Origin: Watersipora subatra
Taxonomy: Eukaryota > Bryozoa > Gymnolaemata > Cheilostomatida > Watersiporidae
Assembly (NCBI RefSeq): GCF_963576615.1
Contig: NC_088714.1
Location: 1,550,001-1,614,000, forward strand
DNA: 64,000 bases
Reading direction: 5' to 3'
The stretch's first letter is position 1, and each line of letters opens with the position of its first letter. The notes below the pieces were generated by a model that was not told the DNA's origin, did not search any database, and saw only the letters and a program-made list of their open reading frames with translations. The translations under genes were made by a program, and so were the position numbers. Below, piece after piece: positions 21,575 through 33,310 of this stretch.

Positions 21575-21850
21575 GCCGAATAACTTGTGAAAACCTTGAA
21601 TAATTTTGTAAAGTTTGATGCAATGGCAATAAAACTCGGAGCCCGGCGATGATTTTAAAGAAGTTTTGGAACTCAGCTATGTTTAGTACGTCTGCCTAGC
21701 GGCTATTTTTGCGATGACGCCATTCTGCATATCTTGTGACAACCTTGAATAATTTTGTAAAGAAATGTGATGCATTGGCAATGGTGTTAGCTCAAAGCCC
21801 AGGCAATGATTTTAAAAATGTTTTTGGAACTCAACTACGTTTAGTATTTA
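21553..21850. repeat. ~150-bp tandem duplication (2 copies)
   Basis: 21553-21704 and 21705-21850 share 'ttttttgcgatgacg', 'accttgaataattttgtaaag', 'gatgattttaaa' and 'ttttggaactca' in the same order with substitutions between copies. It lies inside the TA-flanked element near its right end. Confidence 0.8.
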
Positions 21851-22040
21851 TATTACGTGTTTAGTGTTTATATTTATATTAAAAACTAGCCTAGCGGCTA
21901 GTTTTTAATTTGATGTAGTAGTTATTCTCCCTTGTAATTAAAAATAGAACTAATTATTCACAGAATTTAATAATTCGCGAAATTGACTGTTCGCGAAATC
22001 GCGAATTTTTATAACCAACGAATATTTTCATCCTGTAGGG

Positions 22041-22200
22041 TATGTTCTTCACTCGAGATTGCGCAATATACTCGAAGGGCCTATGTTCCTCACTCGATTG
22101 CTATAATCCTCAATCGGTAATGCGGAACATGCTCAAAGAGGCTATGTTCATCACTCGATCATAATATAAATACAATCAGCAGGATCTATGTTCTTCATTC
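22041..22200 (-). repeat. Short tandem-repeat family, block C
   Basis: Continuation of block B after the TA element: 'tgttcttcactcgagattgcgcaatatactcgaagggcc' and two or three further diverged units. Confidence 0.8.
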
Positions 22201-22204
22201 TATT

Positions 22205-22980
22205 ATATCATGAATAGTCATATGGCCGAGTTTCTTCCTTGATGTTGCACGCTATTCTTGCTAGATCATATAAAACTTTTAAGATCTCATAGAGTCAGGC
22301 ACAGCCATTTCTGGCTTGATTGTGAGGCGCAGCACATTTGAATGCTTCCTCGCATACTATACAGCCCAGATGTGAACCTTTGCTGTCATTTACACTGCTT
22401 TAGGCAGCACTTGACCTCAACTATCACTGAATGAGGTTTCATCCTTGTCATGCAATGGATTGAAAAATTATTAAATATTAAACCTGGTGTGATAACCATA
22501 ATTTGACATCCAAAACTGATCTGTGATCAATTGCAAAAATCTTTTAAAGTTTTTGACTCATGACATTATTGTTCAGCAAGCTCATATCTCTACTACCCTT
22601 CTACTAAAAATATGTACTGTTTTGTTTTCAGGCCCAAGTTTAATGATTCTGTGAGGTTTGAAAGAAGACTACTACCTGTGACGTGCGGGACTGTGACGCG
22701 CGGGACTGTGACGCGCGGGACCAAAATAACACTACGAAAAATCCAGAATTTTTCTACGTTTTGTAGTTGGTAGACAAACAAATTGTCATGATTTGGAGTT
22801 ACAAAATCTACCTATATAAATGTGGTCAACTAACTAATAATTTAAAATTAGTATATATTATACTTATTTCATTTAACCATGAAACATAAAACATACAATT
22901 CAAAGATTGTCAGACTTTTATGCAGTAAACAATTTTTTCTTAAAATCGTCATATTCTGCCATTATCATTTTCTCATTTTT
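22205..22980. other. Spacer with a 15-bp GC-rich triplication
   Basis: Mostly featureless. At about 22676-22723 'gtgacgcgcgggact' occurs three times in tandem. No coding region supported. Confidence 0.4.
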
Positions 22981-22984
22981 TAGT

Positions 22985-23615
22985 AAAAAGTATCACAGTG
23001 ACCTGATAGTTCCCCCTGGTGCAATAACTGGAAATACTTTAAGAGGAAAGTTCCTCCGGGTAGTTCTTTTGTCTTTGGAGCCACGTGAACTTCTTGCGTG
23101 CACTGTGCATGTATTTTACAGTTCAGCTACTTTCATTGGCTTTTGCTATGAGATTTTCTCCCATGTTGACTTCAGAGTCATAGGCCAATGCGACCAGCAT
23201 TTGTGGTGAAAACTGCGTCAGTGTTTGTGAATTATCTCTTGTGGTTACTTCTTGATTAGGTTCGCTGCTCTGTGTGTTTGGAATTGGCTGCCAGGTGGGA
23301 GGGACACCATTCAATCAGAACAACAACTATTTTTTAATTGCTATGTGATGGCACGATCGATCGAAATCCATGAATTAGAGGCAATCAGGTCTTTGCATAT
23401 TTGTACAATTTCAGTAATCTTATCTTTTGAGATAGAGAATATCTTTATAGGTTTCGCTGATTTGGAAGTTATTGTTGTTGCAGCTTTCGCAAATGACTTT
23501 GCAGAGTTTACGACATAATTTTTCCGGTACACAGCCATTAGCACCTGTTGTTTGATGCTTTTCCTCAATACTATCTATTACACCTTCGCCATGCCATGTA
23601 ATTTTTGTAACCATA
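22985..23615 (-). pseudogene. Possible decayed protein-coding sequence, unrecognised
   Basis: The minus strand has two consecutive open stretches in different frames (75 aa at 23341-23568, KNYVVNSAKSFAKAATTITS...; 63 aa at 23123-23314, QMLVALAYDSEVNMGENLIA...) with protein-like composition. The second vaguely resembles the small C-terminal domain (VAVAY...VKYM...W) seen in some transposon proteins. I do not claim a family. Confidence 0.22.
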
Positions 23616-24372
23616 CCTTAAAAACACACATTCGGTTCAAAGATTACCTCACGATTTGACAGCATCACGCCAAGTGTTTGTAGCAGTAGGGTAATCTTGA
23701 CCAACTCCATGTTTTGAGTTCGAAACATTGCAAATTAATTCTAATTTTTCAATTCTCTCAAAGAAACTGGTTTTTTTGCCTTGGTAGGTATATATCCAGC
23801 GTTGTTTTCCCATGCAAGGTATCCAAATGAAATCTCAAACAAAGGCAGACATCGACCGAATGCTCAACCGAATGGTAAAAAAAATTGCATTTGTTAGGAA
23901 AAACACTTTAGCTAAAAATCTACTTTTGTATTGTTTATAAAAGAAAAGCAAAATTTATTTCAGAATGAATAGCAAGATTTTAAGGAAGATGACCTATTGT
24001 CCCGCCCCGTCACACACCATACCAGAAAAATCTACTTGCATCCCCCATATCATCATGAGAGATTATTTCATTATAAAAAGTTTGTTGTTTCTGTATGTCT
24101 GAACATGCTTACTCACTAATTGACAGAAAATTATTATCACAAAAGGTAGAAAAAAATTGCCTATGTGTGTGACACTATATGTCTGGCTCTGCCCAGTTGG
24201 ATTTTTTTTGCTTGTGCTCGTGTAGAACAACTCGCTGTTGCTCACTGGGGTGAGCCATGCTGAAACTGACAATTCAGTTATGTATACTGTATACAGTAAC
24301 AAATCTTTTTGTCTGGCATTTTGCAAAACATGTCTTTATAAATGACCTCAAGTCTCGATTTTTGGAGTAATA

Positions 24373-24882
24373 GTGTGGAGGACCGGGACATGCCTGTGTA
24401 CTAATTACTGCACTCACATATATATCCGCACTATCATTTAACCGAACCTCTCGAACTTCCCTTATTGCATGCTTGAACTGCCTTTTTATTATTATATAAC
24501 TGTATCACTGAACTGCCCTTGTATTACTGAACTGCCCTTTTATTATATAACTGAACTGCCCTTGTATTACTGAACTGCCTTTTTATTATATAACTGAACT
24601 GCCCTTGTATTACTGAACTGCCTTTTTGTTACATAACCATCATGTTGTATCTGGCAATTCCTTTGTGCTATAAATAGATCAGTAGGCGGAGTTAAACGAT
24701 AGGCGCTGGCTATATAAGCCAGCGCGGTAGGCAGGCAGAGGTGTGCTTGATTCCACTCATACTTGTGCATACTTGTATTAAAGATATCGATAATAAACTG
24801 CTATATACTCATACGAACTGCTTCTATTGACGCCTGCCTGGTTGGCTCACCGATTGTATAAGCAGACTCAGTGCAACCAACA
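24373..24882 (+). mobile_element. Probable LTR or solo-LTR-like segment with internal repeats
   Basis: Starts TGTGGAGGACCGGGACAT and could end GTGCAACCAACA (TG...CA). It contains a TATA box in 'ggctatataagccagcgcgg' (about 24710) and an AATAAA signal (about 24791), the usual LTR order. A GC-richer stretch follows to about 25200. No target duplication was found and no second LTR is in the window, so the boundaries are tentative. Confidence 0.4.
24470..24640 (+). repeat. Tandem repeat, ~44-bp unit of 'gaactgcccttgtattact' type
   Basis: About four copies alternating 'tattactgaactgccttttt' and 'attatataactgaactgccc'. It lies in the first half of the LTR-like segment. Confidence 0.8.
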
Positions 24883-26380
24883 GACGGAACTGCCAGGGTG
24901 ACTCTAAGAAGGCTAGGAGGCGATCCACGGCCTTGTCTAGACTCGATCAGGTGTGCCATGGCACTAGAGATCCAGTCTTAAGACCAGCCATTAGTGGATC
25001 CAGACTAGCCTGGGATAGAGATCCAGAGGCAGGCCGGGGGTTTGGTTTCAGAGCAAGCCTGACTACTAGATTCTTGTCTTGGACTGACTTGACCGCCACA
25101 GGCAGGTCAATCAGGCCTCGGACAAGGTCAGCCAGTAGCCCAGGTTGCGACTCCCTTGTTAGGACGTAAAGCTGACTCAGCTACCGGAGTCAGATCCTTT
25201 ACAATACATTAATACTTTTTCCTTTTAGAATACAGAAAACTGTGGTGAAACCTTATGACGCGCAAGTCAATCAATAACTTTTGGGAACTTGAGTTTGGGA
25301 ACTTTCAGGGAATTGAATTTTATTGCATTCTAACCATAGCTTGATGAGATATTCTAAGTAGTGATGAGATTTTGAATTTAGCAATGTATAATGTATTTGT
25401 GTTTACTTGCTACCAAACCAGCAACAGCGCATTTTAAGCAGCTTTGGAAAACTTTTCAACTTACCAATGAGGTGCAGTTTATCTTGCAACTACCGGCGAG
25501 TATGTTTGGGGCCTATGCTTATGCTATGTTAGGCCTTTTATAAATGTAGGTTATTCAGGGAGTCCTGTTTCCCATTCTACTCTATTTTAACTTTGCTTAT
25601 GCAGGCTCATTGGGTGGTGTTCATAAAGCTGAAAGATCATATTTCACATCAGAAGGTTACAGCAACAATAGATACATGTATGTCGTACGTTTCAGCCAAT
25701 TCATACTCACTCAGGCTCTGTAACTCTGAGTCTGATCATCAGGGACCGCCGAAAAAGGAGATGGCTGTAGATAGCCATGTTCTTATGCCTATGGTGTTTT
25801 TATAAAAGCACCTATACTAATCATCCCACTGAACACGTACTATCCCACTGAACACGTACTATCCCACTGGCCAGCAAAATAAATCAGGCTTATGGGGAAA
25901 TATGGACACTAATTCAGGACCGACAACTGCCAGCTTATCAACCTGAGAATTGTTATTCACTTTTTTAGTTTTCCTTGTACCCAACAGCAGTTGAGCATAA
26001 GTTATGTTGTGGCATTATTATTTGTGTTCATAAAAATTAAGGCTATTGGAAGGTATGTCAAAAAACTGTCTTATTGCAGCCACATTTATATACATGTAGT
26101 AGTAAACATTTGTTCCGTTTGATTGTCTGACTTAATAATTTAAGTCAGAAGTTTAAGTTCTTAAAATTATTTTTTTACTTTGATAAGGTTTATCATCACC
26201 ACTATGTACAATATCTTTAAGATGCCATGAAATTTTTAGTATTTTAGTAAGTGTTTGTCTCAACACACAAAGTAATGACATTATATGAGGACGAGTTTTT
26301 TCAAAACATTTTCTTTTTGCAAATTAAAATAAAAAAGCAAAAATAAAAATAATAAAGCATTAAGGCTTTACTGTATACAT
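24883..26380. other. Spacer; GC-richer first 300 bp may be LTR-element interior
   Basis: 24883-25200 is unusually GC-rich and could be internal sequence of the preceding LTR-like element. 'atcccactgaacacgtact' is repeated at about 25823-25871. No gene supported. Confidence 0.35.
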
Positions 26381-26386
26381 TTGTAG

Positions 26387-26654
26387 ATGCTCAAGGTAGT
26401 CAAGGGCACTGAAGAATTCAGTGCCCTTGAGATTGTTTGCGACTTTGAGATAAGTCTGCACGAAGCAATAAAAGCAGCATGGCCCAATGTAGAAATATGT
26501 GGGTGCTATTTCCACTTCACCCAAAGTATTTCTTGAACGGTTGCAGCTTTTGGTTTGAAATTGGCATACAAGAAAGATTGTAATGTACTAGAGATCGTAC
26601 AAAAACTTTCAAGTATGGGATCTTTTCCGCCACATCACGTGATCGAGCATTTGA
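26387..26654 (+). pseudogene. MULE (Mutator-like) transposase exon, one in-frame stop
   Basis: Between a ttgtag acceptor and an a|gtaagt donor, one frame reads EFSALEIVCDFEISLHEAIK, then AAWPNVEICGCYFHFTQSIS, a TGA (26534-26536), then FGLKLAYKKDCNVLEIVQKL, SSMGSFPPHHV and EHLSK. D-F-E...A...F/W-P-N-x-x-x-x-G-C-x-F-H-F-x-Q-S is the MULE transposase core around the second catalytic acid and the C/H block, and 'L...LPxxxV' follows as in the family. It is a single degraded exon; no neighbouring exons were recognised. Confidence 0.8.
26398..26432. repeat. Short hairpin within the MULE exon
   Basis: 'tcaagggcactga' and its reverse complement 'tcagtgcccttga' are separated by 5 nt. It may be a chance palindrome in coding sequence. 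Confidence 0.6.
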
Positions 26655-28320
26655 GTAAGTTGTATTAAATTAATATGATTATTGTAATGTAGATTTTTGT
26701 TGTTATATAATTTTATTTGAATATCATTTGACATGATAAACATTTGAACAAATGCTGATCAGCAGTTGTGCGCATTACAAAGTTATTTAAAAGCAAATAC
26801 GCCTGATTACCGAATTATGGTGGTGATAGGACTAACGATCAAATCAAGAGTGGAAAGTACTTTACTGATTAATAAGCAAACTACAGTAGAAGTTGTTTAA
26901 TGCTATATTAATCAATGCAGTTCTATGCCTGGAAGATTAGCTCTACATAGCGTATTTGATTAATAGAATCTGAGAAAATTATATATGAAATGAATGTTTA
27001 CATTAGTATAAAGGGCAATACTTTACAAGTGGATAGGTATTTTTAAGGCAAAAATTGTATTATTATAAGTATTACTCATGTATAAGTCAACCCCGTTATT
27101 CCAGAATATTTTAGAATCACTATAACTGTATCGATTTTTGCTATCCGAAATAAAAATATAGCTTTCAAAAGTTTTTTATTCGATATGATAAATAGAGTTC
27201 ATCGGCATGTTTTAAACGAGGTTTTGGTTGACTCACTTATGATATTGTTTGTGAATGGATCACATGCTAAAACAAAAATTAAGCATTGCCTGTTCTCAAT
27301 TGGGTGTGGGCTGCTCAGGAGGTAGCAAAAAACAAACAAACAGTGCATATTTATAGTCTATTTAGAATTGGAATATTTCGCCTAATATTTTCCAAATATA
27401 TTACTTGTTAAACTTAAAACCGATCAGTAGCAGTTCAGCATAACATTAGCGCCTGCCATATTATGATTGAAAGTGCTGTACTAAGCATGTTCAATAGAAA
27501 TATCTATGGTATCGTCGCTGATATTTGATACTGGTATCATGTGACTACTATTGACCTCTGACCTTTTAATGTGTTTTACTGTTTTACTTGTAATTAATAA
27601 ATAGAGACAGTTGGGTTCTAGATGTGAAGCAATAAGCACGCTTACATTAATTAGCGATACACATCGATACGCTAAACTAAACTATTATAGTCGTACACTA
27701 CAGAAGATAATACACACAATAACAATCATACTACACAGGTACTTCTGTGAAATAACTTTAACATTTATATGCTGAACTATCATTAATATGAGTGTTTGTG
27801 AATCCGTAGACAAATGCATGCTTCGTCGTCATTAAATTTACTATTTTGCTTGGAAGGGTTTTAATAATAACGGTTTTTGCTGGAAAGCCTTCAAAAACCA
27901 TGAACAATTGTTTTTTATTTACCCAAATTGCTCATGCCATCCAGATTTGGTTAATTAGTAAATATGAATAGTATGAACACGAACTATATGGGTAAGAATT
28001 GATTTTCATATTTTTAAACGGGCTGTTGTGATTGCTTTATTTTGCCTGAACCTGATCTAGATTTAGGGGCTTGCTGTGGAGTAATTCGAAGACCTTTGCT
28101 AGGCATGAAAAATATTATGCTAAAGCCTTAAATGATTTCAGACATGTCTACAGGTTCACGACCTTGCACAATAACACAAGCTTACCCATGAGATCAATTC
28201 AAAGTTCATAGTTAATAAAGCACTAGTCAATAGAAATTTAGTCAAAAATCAAAACTATTTGTGTTTTGAGAGTACTTTTGTCCCATTTTTTACTGAAACT
28301 TAAAATAGTTAATTTATCAA
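26655..28320. other. AT-rich spacer, no feature recognised
   Basis: No gene, repeat array or element ends identified. Confidence 0.35.
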
Positions 28321-28327
28321 GGGTGTA

Positions 28328-28914
28328 TATCGCAGGTATAATTAAGGCTACATCGCAGGTATAATTAAGGCTATACATCGCAGGTATAACTAAGGCTATA
28401 TATCGCATGTATAATTAAGGCTATACATCGCATGTACAATTAAGGCTATACATTGCATGTATAATTAAGGCTATACATTGCATGTATAATTAAGGCTATA
28501 CATCGCAGGTATAATTAAGGCTATACATCGCATGTATAATTAAGGCTATACATCGCATGTACAATTAAGGCTATACATTGCATGTATAATTAAGGCTATA
28601 CATTGCATGTATAATTAAGGCTATACATCGCAGGTATAATTAAGGCTATACATCGCATGTATAATTAAGGCTATACATTGCAGGTATAATTAAGGCTATA
28701 CATTGCAGGTATAATTAAGGCTATACATTGCATGTATAATTAAGGCTATACATTGCAGGTATAATTAAGGCTGTATATCGCAGGTATAATTAAGGCTGTA
28801 TATCGCAGGTATAATTAAGGCTATACATCGCATGTATAATTAAGGCTATACATCGCAGGTATAATTAAGGCTGTATATCGCAGGTATAATTAAGGCTATA
28901 CATTGCATGTATAA
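28328..28914 (+). repeat. Minisatellite, 25-bp unit, 23 copies plus a partial, with higher-order structure
   Basis: The unit is 'atcgcaggtataattaagg' plus 'ctata(c)'. Copies differ at a few diagnostic positions (atc/att, cagg/catg, tata/taca, ctatac/ctgtat). The variant order of copies 4-8 is repeated exactly in copies 9-13, a 125-bp higher-order duplication. It ends in 'attgcatgtataataac'. Confidence 0.95.
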
Positions 28915-30460
28915 TAACAAAGTTTTTCATATTCACATTCTATTTGACTAGGCAGCAACATGTTCATTAATATTACTCATGTATAAATTGACCCCCAAAG
29001 TTTTTCTTTAAAATCGTCTCCCAAAAACTCATGGGTATATGCGGTAATACTTTGACTGAAACCTTTCATCTGGCATGTGTTTTTTGAAAAATAATATAAC
29101 TTATAAGTATAATATAACTTCAGTGTAAATTCAAAGCAACCAGAAAATACGAGCTACCAATTGCCATGAAACAGTTTTACAAAGTATTTTGTAAGAGAGC
29201 AAATGCAGCAAACGTCTGAGTTCGCCACCTATAAATCCATTAAAATATCTGATAGTATGATTTCTACTATGCTTCCTCAATGACGTCTGAATCCTTAATT
29301 GATGTTTTCTTATTTCTTATTGTGGTAGCTTAAAGAGCTCAGTAGTTGTAAGGGAGGAGGCAAAAGATTTTCCAGCCATGGAGATAATACTCGCCTATTT
29401 CCATGATACTTTTATACGCGGAGTCATTCTAATCAGCATATGGAATGTATATTTTCGAGACATAGCACACGAACTAACAACTATGTGGAATGTAAATATT
29501 AAAAGCTAACAAAAATTACAAAATCAAAAAAATCAGACATCGTCCTCTACCTCGCAATATCAGTGATGCGTGGCAATTTGGCTTCCCCAGTTATTGCATA
29601 TTGTTTATATTCGTGGAATATGTTGAATCTTATTAACAAAAATATCTGTCAGCAAAACAATTCTCACTAGGAGTATGCAGACAGATTTTTGTTCTTAAGA
29701 CTATATTCTATAATGATACATCATGTGCTAATATCCTTTGATTCTGATTCATATTATTCTGCTGTTTTAACATATTAAAAACCCGCAAAGTTTATTAATA
29801 CTCAATTTATAATTTTGTCTTCCTCAAAGTAATTCAATAAAACAGAGAAGCGTTCAAAAAGCCGCTGCCTTCACTTCAAGTTTTAAATATTGTACTGCAT
29901 ATAAAATTTTATGTAGACGACAGTGCGAATGTGCAGTCCCCAGTATTTAGGCTAAGATCCTAAAAGGCTAATGAGCTAACAACAACCTGCTGTAAATCAG
30001 AAACAAGCTTTCACAAGGTTAAAATAAAAACTGTATGCGATTTTCATCTAATTTTTGGGTTAAAAAAGATAATTCGTATAACTTAATCATATTATAAATT
30101 TACTCAGCAAAGTGCTTTTTTTATACCTAGCCAGGAACAGTCATTTCAATGACGCGGTTGGAAGAAAGCACCCTTCAATATAGCTTCTCATTTCATGTTT
30201 AAATGACGAAGAAATATTGTATAAACAATGAGCCGCAGCTGCTGAAAGAGGTTTACCTTTTTACGAAAAAATATGGGAACGATCGTTGTAATCTACTTTC
30301 TTTGGCAGACCTTGTGTGACGTAATGATTAATTTGTATTGCTGAGTGAGTTTTGTTAATATTCAATGACACAATTTATGCTCAATGCTTAATTGCTTATA
30401 AGAAATTCTATTTGATGTATATACATGTATATATATACTTTGTATATATAAAAAAACTGT
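28915..30460. other. AT-rich spacer, no feature recognised
   Basis: No supportable coding sequence or repeat; ordinary AT-rich intergenic DNA. Confidence 0.35.
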
Positions 30461-30466
30461 TTCCTC

Positions 30467-31547
30467 ACCCCGGATACCCCGTATGGGTGGTAATTTCTGC
30501 TCTAACTCGGGTCTCCTACCAGAGACCTGGGAGTTTGAGCACTCGCCTCAAGATCTTAGCTGTTCCCAATAGCGCACCTTTTCTGCAACTCACCGGAGTT
30601 GATTGCTGTTGGTATTTGGGCAAGCCACATTTTATGCGCAGGTGTTATTACGTTCAGTGCCCCAATGACTACTGGGATTACAGTTGTTCTTACATTCCAG
30701 CATTTTTCAATCTCTTCTCCAAGAGGGAGATATTTCTCTACCTTTTCTTTTTCTTTGCTGGCTATATTGTAGTCATTGGGTACTGCTATATCTATTATAG
30801 TAGCTCTCTTGTTCTCCTTGTCCACCACCACTATATCTGGTTGGTTTGCTAGGACATGCTTGTCAGTCCGGATGTAGAAGTCCCAGAGGATCTTAGCGCG
30901 GTCATTTTCATTGACCTTATCAGGAGCTTCCCACCAGTGTTGTGGTTTATTAAGGCCATACTCATCACATAGACTTCTATACACAACACCTGCAACATGG
31001 TTATGCCGCTCAGTGTATGCGTTTCCTGCTAGCTGTTTGCATCCACTGATGATGTGTTGGATGGTCTCAGGTGCATCTTTACACAGTCTGCATCTAGGAT
31101 CGTCTCTAGTGTGATAGATTTTTGTTTGGAGTTGCCTTGTTGGGAGCACTTGCTCCTGGGCTGCCATGATAAGCGACTCTGTATTGGGCGTTAGGTTTCC
31201 CTTGTTCAGCCACATATATGTCTGGTGAAGATCGCCAACCTTAGATATTTGTCGGTGGTAAGCACCATGAAGAGGTTTCGTGTGCCAGTCATCTTCCTCA
31301 TCATCAGGGCGTAGGTCCGTTGTAAGAGCAGCCGATTGAAATTCAGCTAGCAGCTTATCTGAAGTGGCCATGGAGGCTGCATATGCTTTGATGCTTTGCT
31401 CCTCCTCTTTCACTGTCTGCTTTACACTTTTGAGTCCCCTACCGCCATCTTTCCTATCGAAATACAATCTAGTAGTATCAGATTTTGGGTGGAGTGCTCC
31501 ATGCATGGTCAGCAGTTTACGAGTTGCTATATCTGTTTCCTTGATGG

Positions 31548-31548
<1 letters not shown>
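30467..31548 (-). mobile_element. LINE 3' end with restriction-like endonuclease (RLE-type) domain
   Basis: Minus-strand frame 30556-31506, open upstream to about 31545 and 316 aa from its first Met. It includes TESLIMAAQEQVLPTRQLQT, the zinc-binding CRLCKDAPETIQHIISGCKQL (C-x2-C...H-x3-4-C), then ERHNHVAGVVY, KILWDFYIRTDKHV, QPDIVVVDKENKRATIIDIA and VVIGALNVI. C-x2-C-H-C followed by R-H-N...P-D-I-V...D-I is the C-terminal restriction-like endonuclease of R2-type LINEs. The RT is missing (5' truncation at the TA tract). The short 3' UTR (30467-30555, 'ctcgggtctcctaccagaga') is of the kind seen behind such ORFs. The fragment itself has an intact frame. Confidence 0.85.

Positions 31549-31630
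<82 letters not shown>
31545..31630. repeat. (TA)n microsatellite, ~84 bp
   Basis: An uninterrupted TA run between the RLE LINE and the Penelope-like dimer. Open frames of alternating Tyr-Ile here are meaningless. Confidence 0.97.
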
Positions 31631-31631
<1 letters not shown>

Positions 31632-31730
31632 CTAACTAGAGTGTGGAATAGGTTAACTTTACTTATCTTTATTCCAGATTGATGTTTTATTCTGGGGTCA
31701 CGACAGGTCTGTTTCGTGCTGGTGCACTCT

Positions 31731-32621
31731 TCAGGTGACTTGTGTTGAATGGCGGGTGGAATTGCCTCTCCTGATGTTGTTGGTGGTGTCTGTAGCTCCG
31801 CCTCTGCCTGGATCGTATTGGCTGAGTAGGTATTTCTTGGAGTGTCTGCATGTATTGTTTATTTCATTTCTTTTGTTTAAGGTGGCTGTTTCTGGCCTGC
31901 AAATGATGTAATACTTTTCACTAAGGCACAGATGGCATTTCTTTGTTTGGTTTGAATAAGGTCTAGCTTTCTGCACGATTTTCCATTTAATCCTGTAGCT
32001 TGCATTGTCATTCTTGAGTTTCCAGATGTGTTTACTAAGTTCTGCGCTGTTTTGCTTGTCACTGTGTGTGAAAGAGGCTGTGTGGTTTCTAAATCTGGAT
32101 TTGAAGTCGGTTGTGCATAGTCCTATGTAGGTGCTCTCGGTGCCCGTATCTTCTTTAGTCACTATGGCCTGGTACATTATGTTTGTGGTTAAGCAGTTTC
32201 CATCTAGTGGGCAGTTGTTCCTTACTCTACAATTGCAGGCCCTGTTTGTAGTTGTGCTCTGCTGGCTGCTCAGCAGGCGTCTGTTGTGTGAATCTATGTG
32301 CTGTTTCATGTTCGGCATGCAAGAGTAGCTGAGTTTTAGTGTGTGTCTGTTAAATACTTTGTGCAGTGAATGGGTAGGCGGGAAGCATGTATCTATAATG
32401 TTTATAAATTTTCTGCCTATATTAGTCTGTACGTCGGCGTTAAAAGGGGGGTTGTACCATGTTACGGGTCGCTTACGCTGTCTCTTGTTAGTCGCTGGCT
32501 GGGTCGGGATGTGTTTATATTTAAGTGTGTGGTTATAACCACTGTCATTGAGTGCTTTTTGGTAAGGGGGTGCTGCTTTGCTAAATTCATGCTCATTACT
32601 GGACAGTGTAGTTAGTCGCAA
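31731..32621 (-). pseudogene. Penelope-like GIY-YIG endonuclease region, minus copy
   Basis: 296 aa with the GIY-YIG core STYIGLCTTDFKSRFRNHTA, preceded by a Cys-rich stretch (CNCRVRNNCPLDGNC) and followed by SKHIWKLK and CHLCLSEKYYII, the order of Penelope-like endonucleases. Upstream the frame continues through PPTVIKNLPHNIN to a TAG (about 32689) where the other copy has TAT. It ends in the distal RT/thumb region at 32774, so this copy lacks the RT catalytic core. Confidence 0.88.
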
Positions 32622-32721
32622 ATTAATGTTGTGTGGTAGATTTTTTATTACAGTAGGTGGGTGGTTACTGTTTTTGTGGACCTAGAGTGTTGTATTGCTA
32701 GGTTTGGCATAGGGTGAGAAG

Positions 32722-33310
32722 GTGTTTGCATTAAGGTTAAAGGTTACGTCAAGGAAATTTACAGACTTTTTATTTTACCCATCTATAACGCAAGAATTAC
32801 TCGAACAGGCACTAGACTTTGCTGGCAACTATGTCAAAATTACTGACCAAGACAAGCAAATAATTCTTCATGCCAAAAACTCCATACTAGTACACAACGA
32901 CCAAACTTGGGTAAAAAAATCTTCTAGCAACAAAACCTTTGACGTAACAATGGGCAGCTTTGACGGAGCGGAAACATGCGAATTAGTTGGCACATACATG
33001 TTGTCGCTGCTACCCAGACAGCTTCGAGAAAACATTAGACTATACAGAGACGATGGACTAGCCATCAGTACAGCCTGCCCACAAAATATTGAATGACTCA
33101 AGAAACTGATATGCAAAATATTTAACCAGCACAAACTGAAATTAACCATCAAAGCTAATAAAAAGTCTGTAAATTTCCTTGACGTAACCTTTAACCTTAA
33201 TGCAAACACCTACTCACCCTATGCCAAACCTAGCAATACAACACTCTATGTCCACAAAAACAGTAACCACCCACCTACTGTAAATAAAAAATCTACCACA
33301 CAACATTAAT
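32722..33310 (+). pseudogene. Penelope-like reverse transcriptase, 3' half, plus copy
   Basis: Contains RT motif A remainder ([18 protein letters not shown]), motif B ([19 protein letters not shown]) and the catalytic motif [14 protein letters not shown] at 33094-33096 follows NIE, after which the frame resumes ([13 protein letters not shown]...). A one-base difference from the minus copy near 33283 then shifts the frame relative to the endonuclease ORF. RT motifs upstream of A are missing because the copy is 5'-truncated. Confidence 0.85.

Larger units (their letters stand above)
16747..22040. mobile_element. TA-flanked terminal-inverted-repeat element, interrupted by an LTR element
   Basis: The left end CCCTACAGGATGAATTTATT and the right end, whose reverse complement is CCCTACAGGATGAAAATATT, are inverted repeats, bounded by TA on both sides (16745-16746, 22041-22042). 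Removing the element rejoins a repeat unit of the surrounding array ('cttgggtc-ta-tgttc'), which confirms both boundaries. Without the 3.46-kb LTR insertion it is about 1.84 kb. It carries a plus-strand ORF split by the LTR element, a candidate two-exon minus-strand ORF (21265-21574) and a ~150-bp tandem duplication (21553-21850). TA duplication suggests a Tc1/mariner-type mechanism, but no DDE/D transposase is seen. Confidence 0.8.

Noticed and set aside
28328-28914. Regularly spaced repeats resembling a CRISPR array
   Set aside because: The whole 25-bp unit is repeated with no unique spacers, the host is a eukaryote and no cas genes are present. It is a minisatellite.
30352-30852. Plus-strand 166-aa ORF
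   Set aside because: It overlaps the 3' UTR and the antisense of the RLE LINE, and has no similarity to any family I know.
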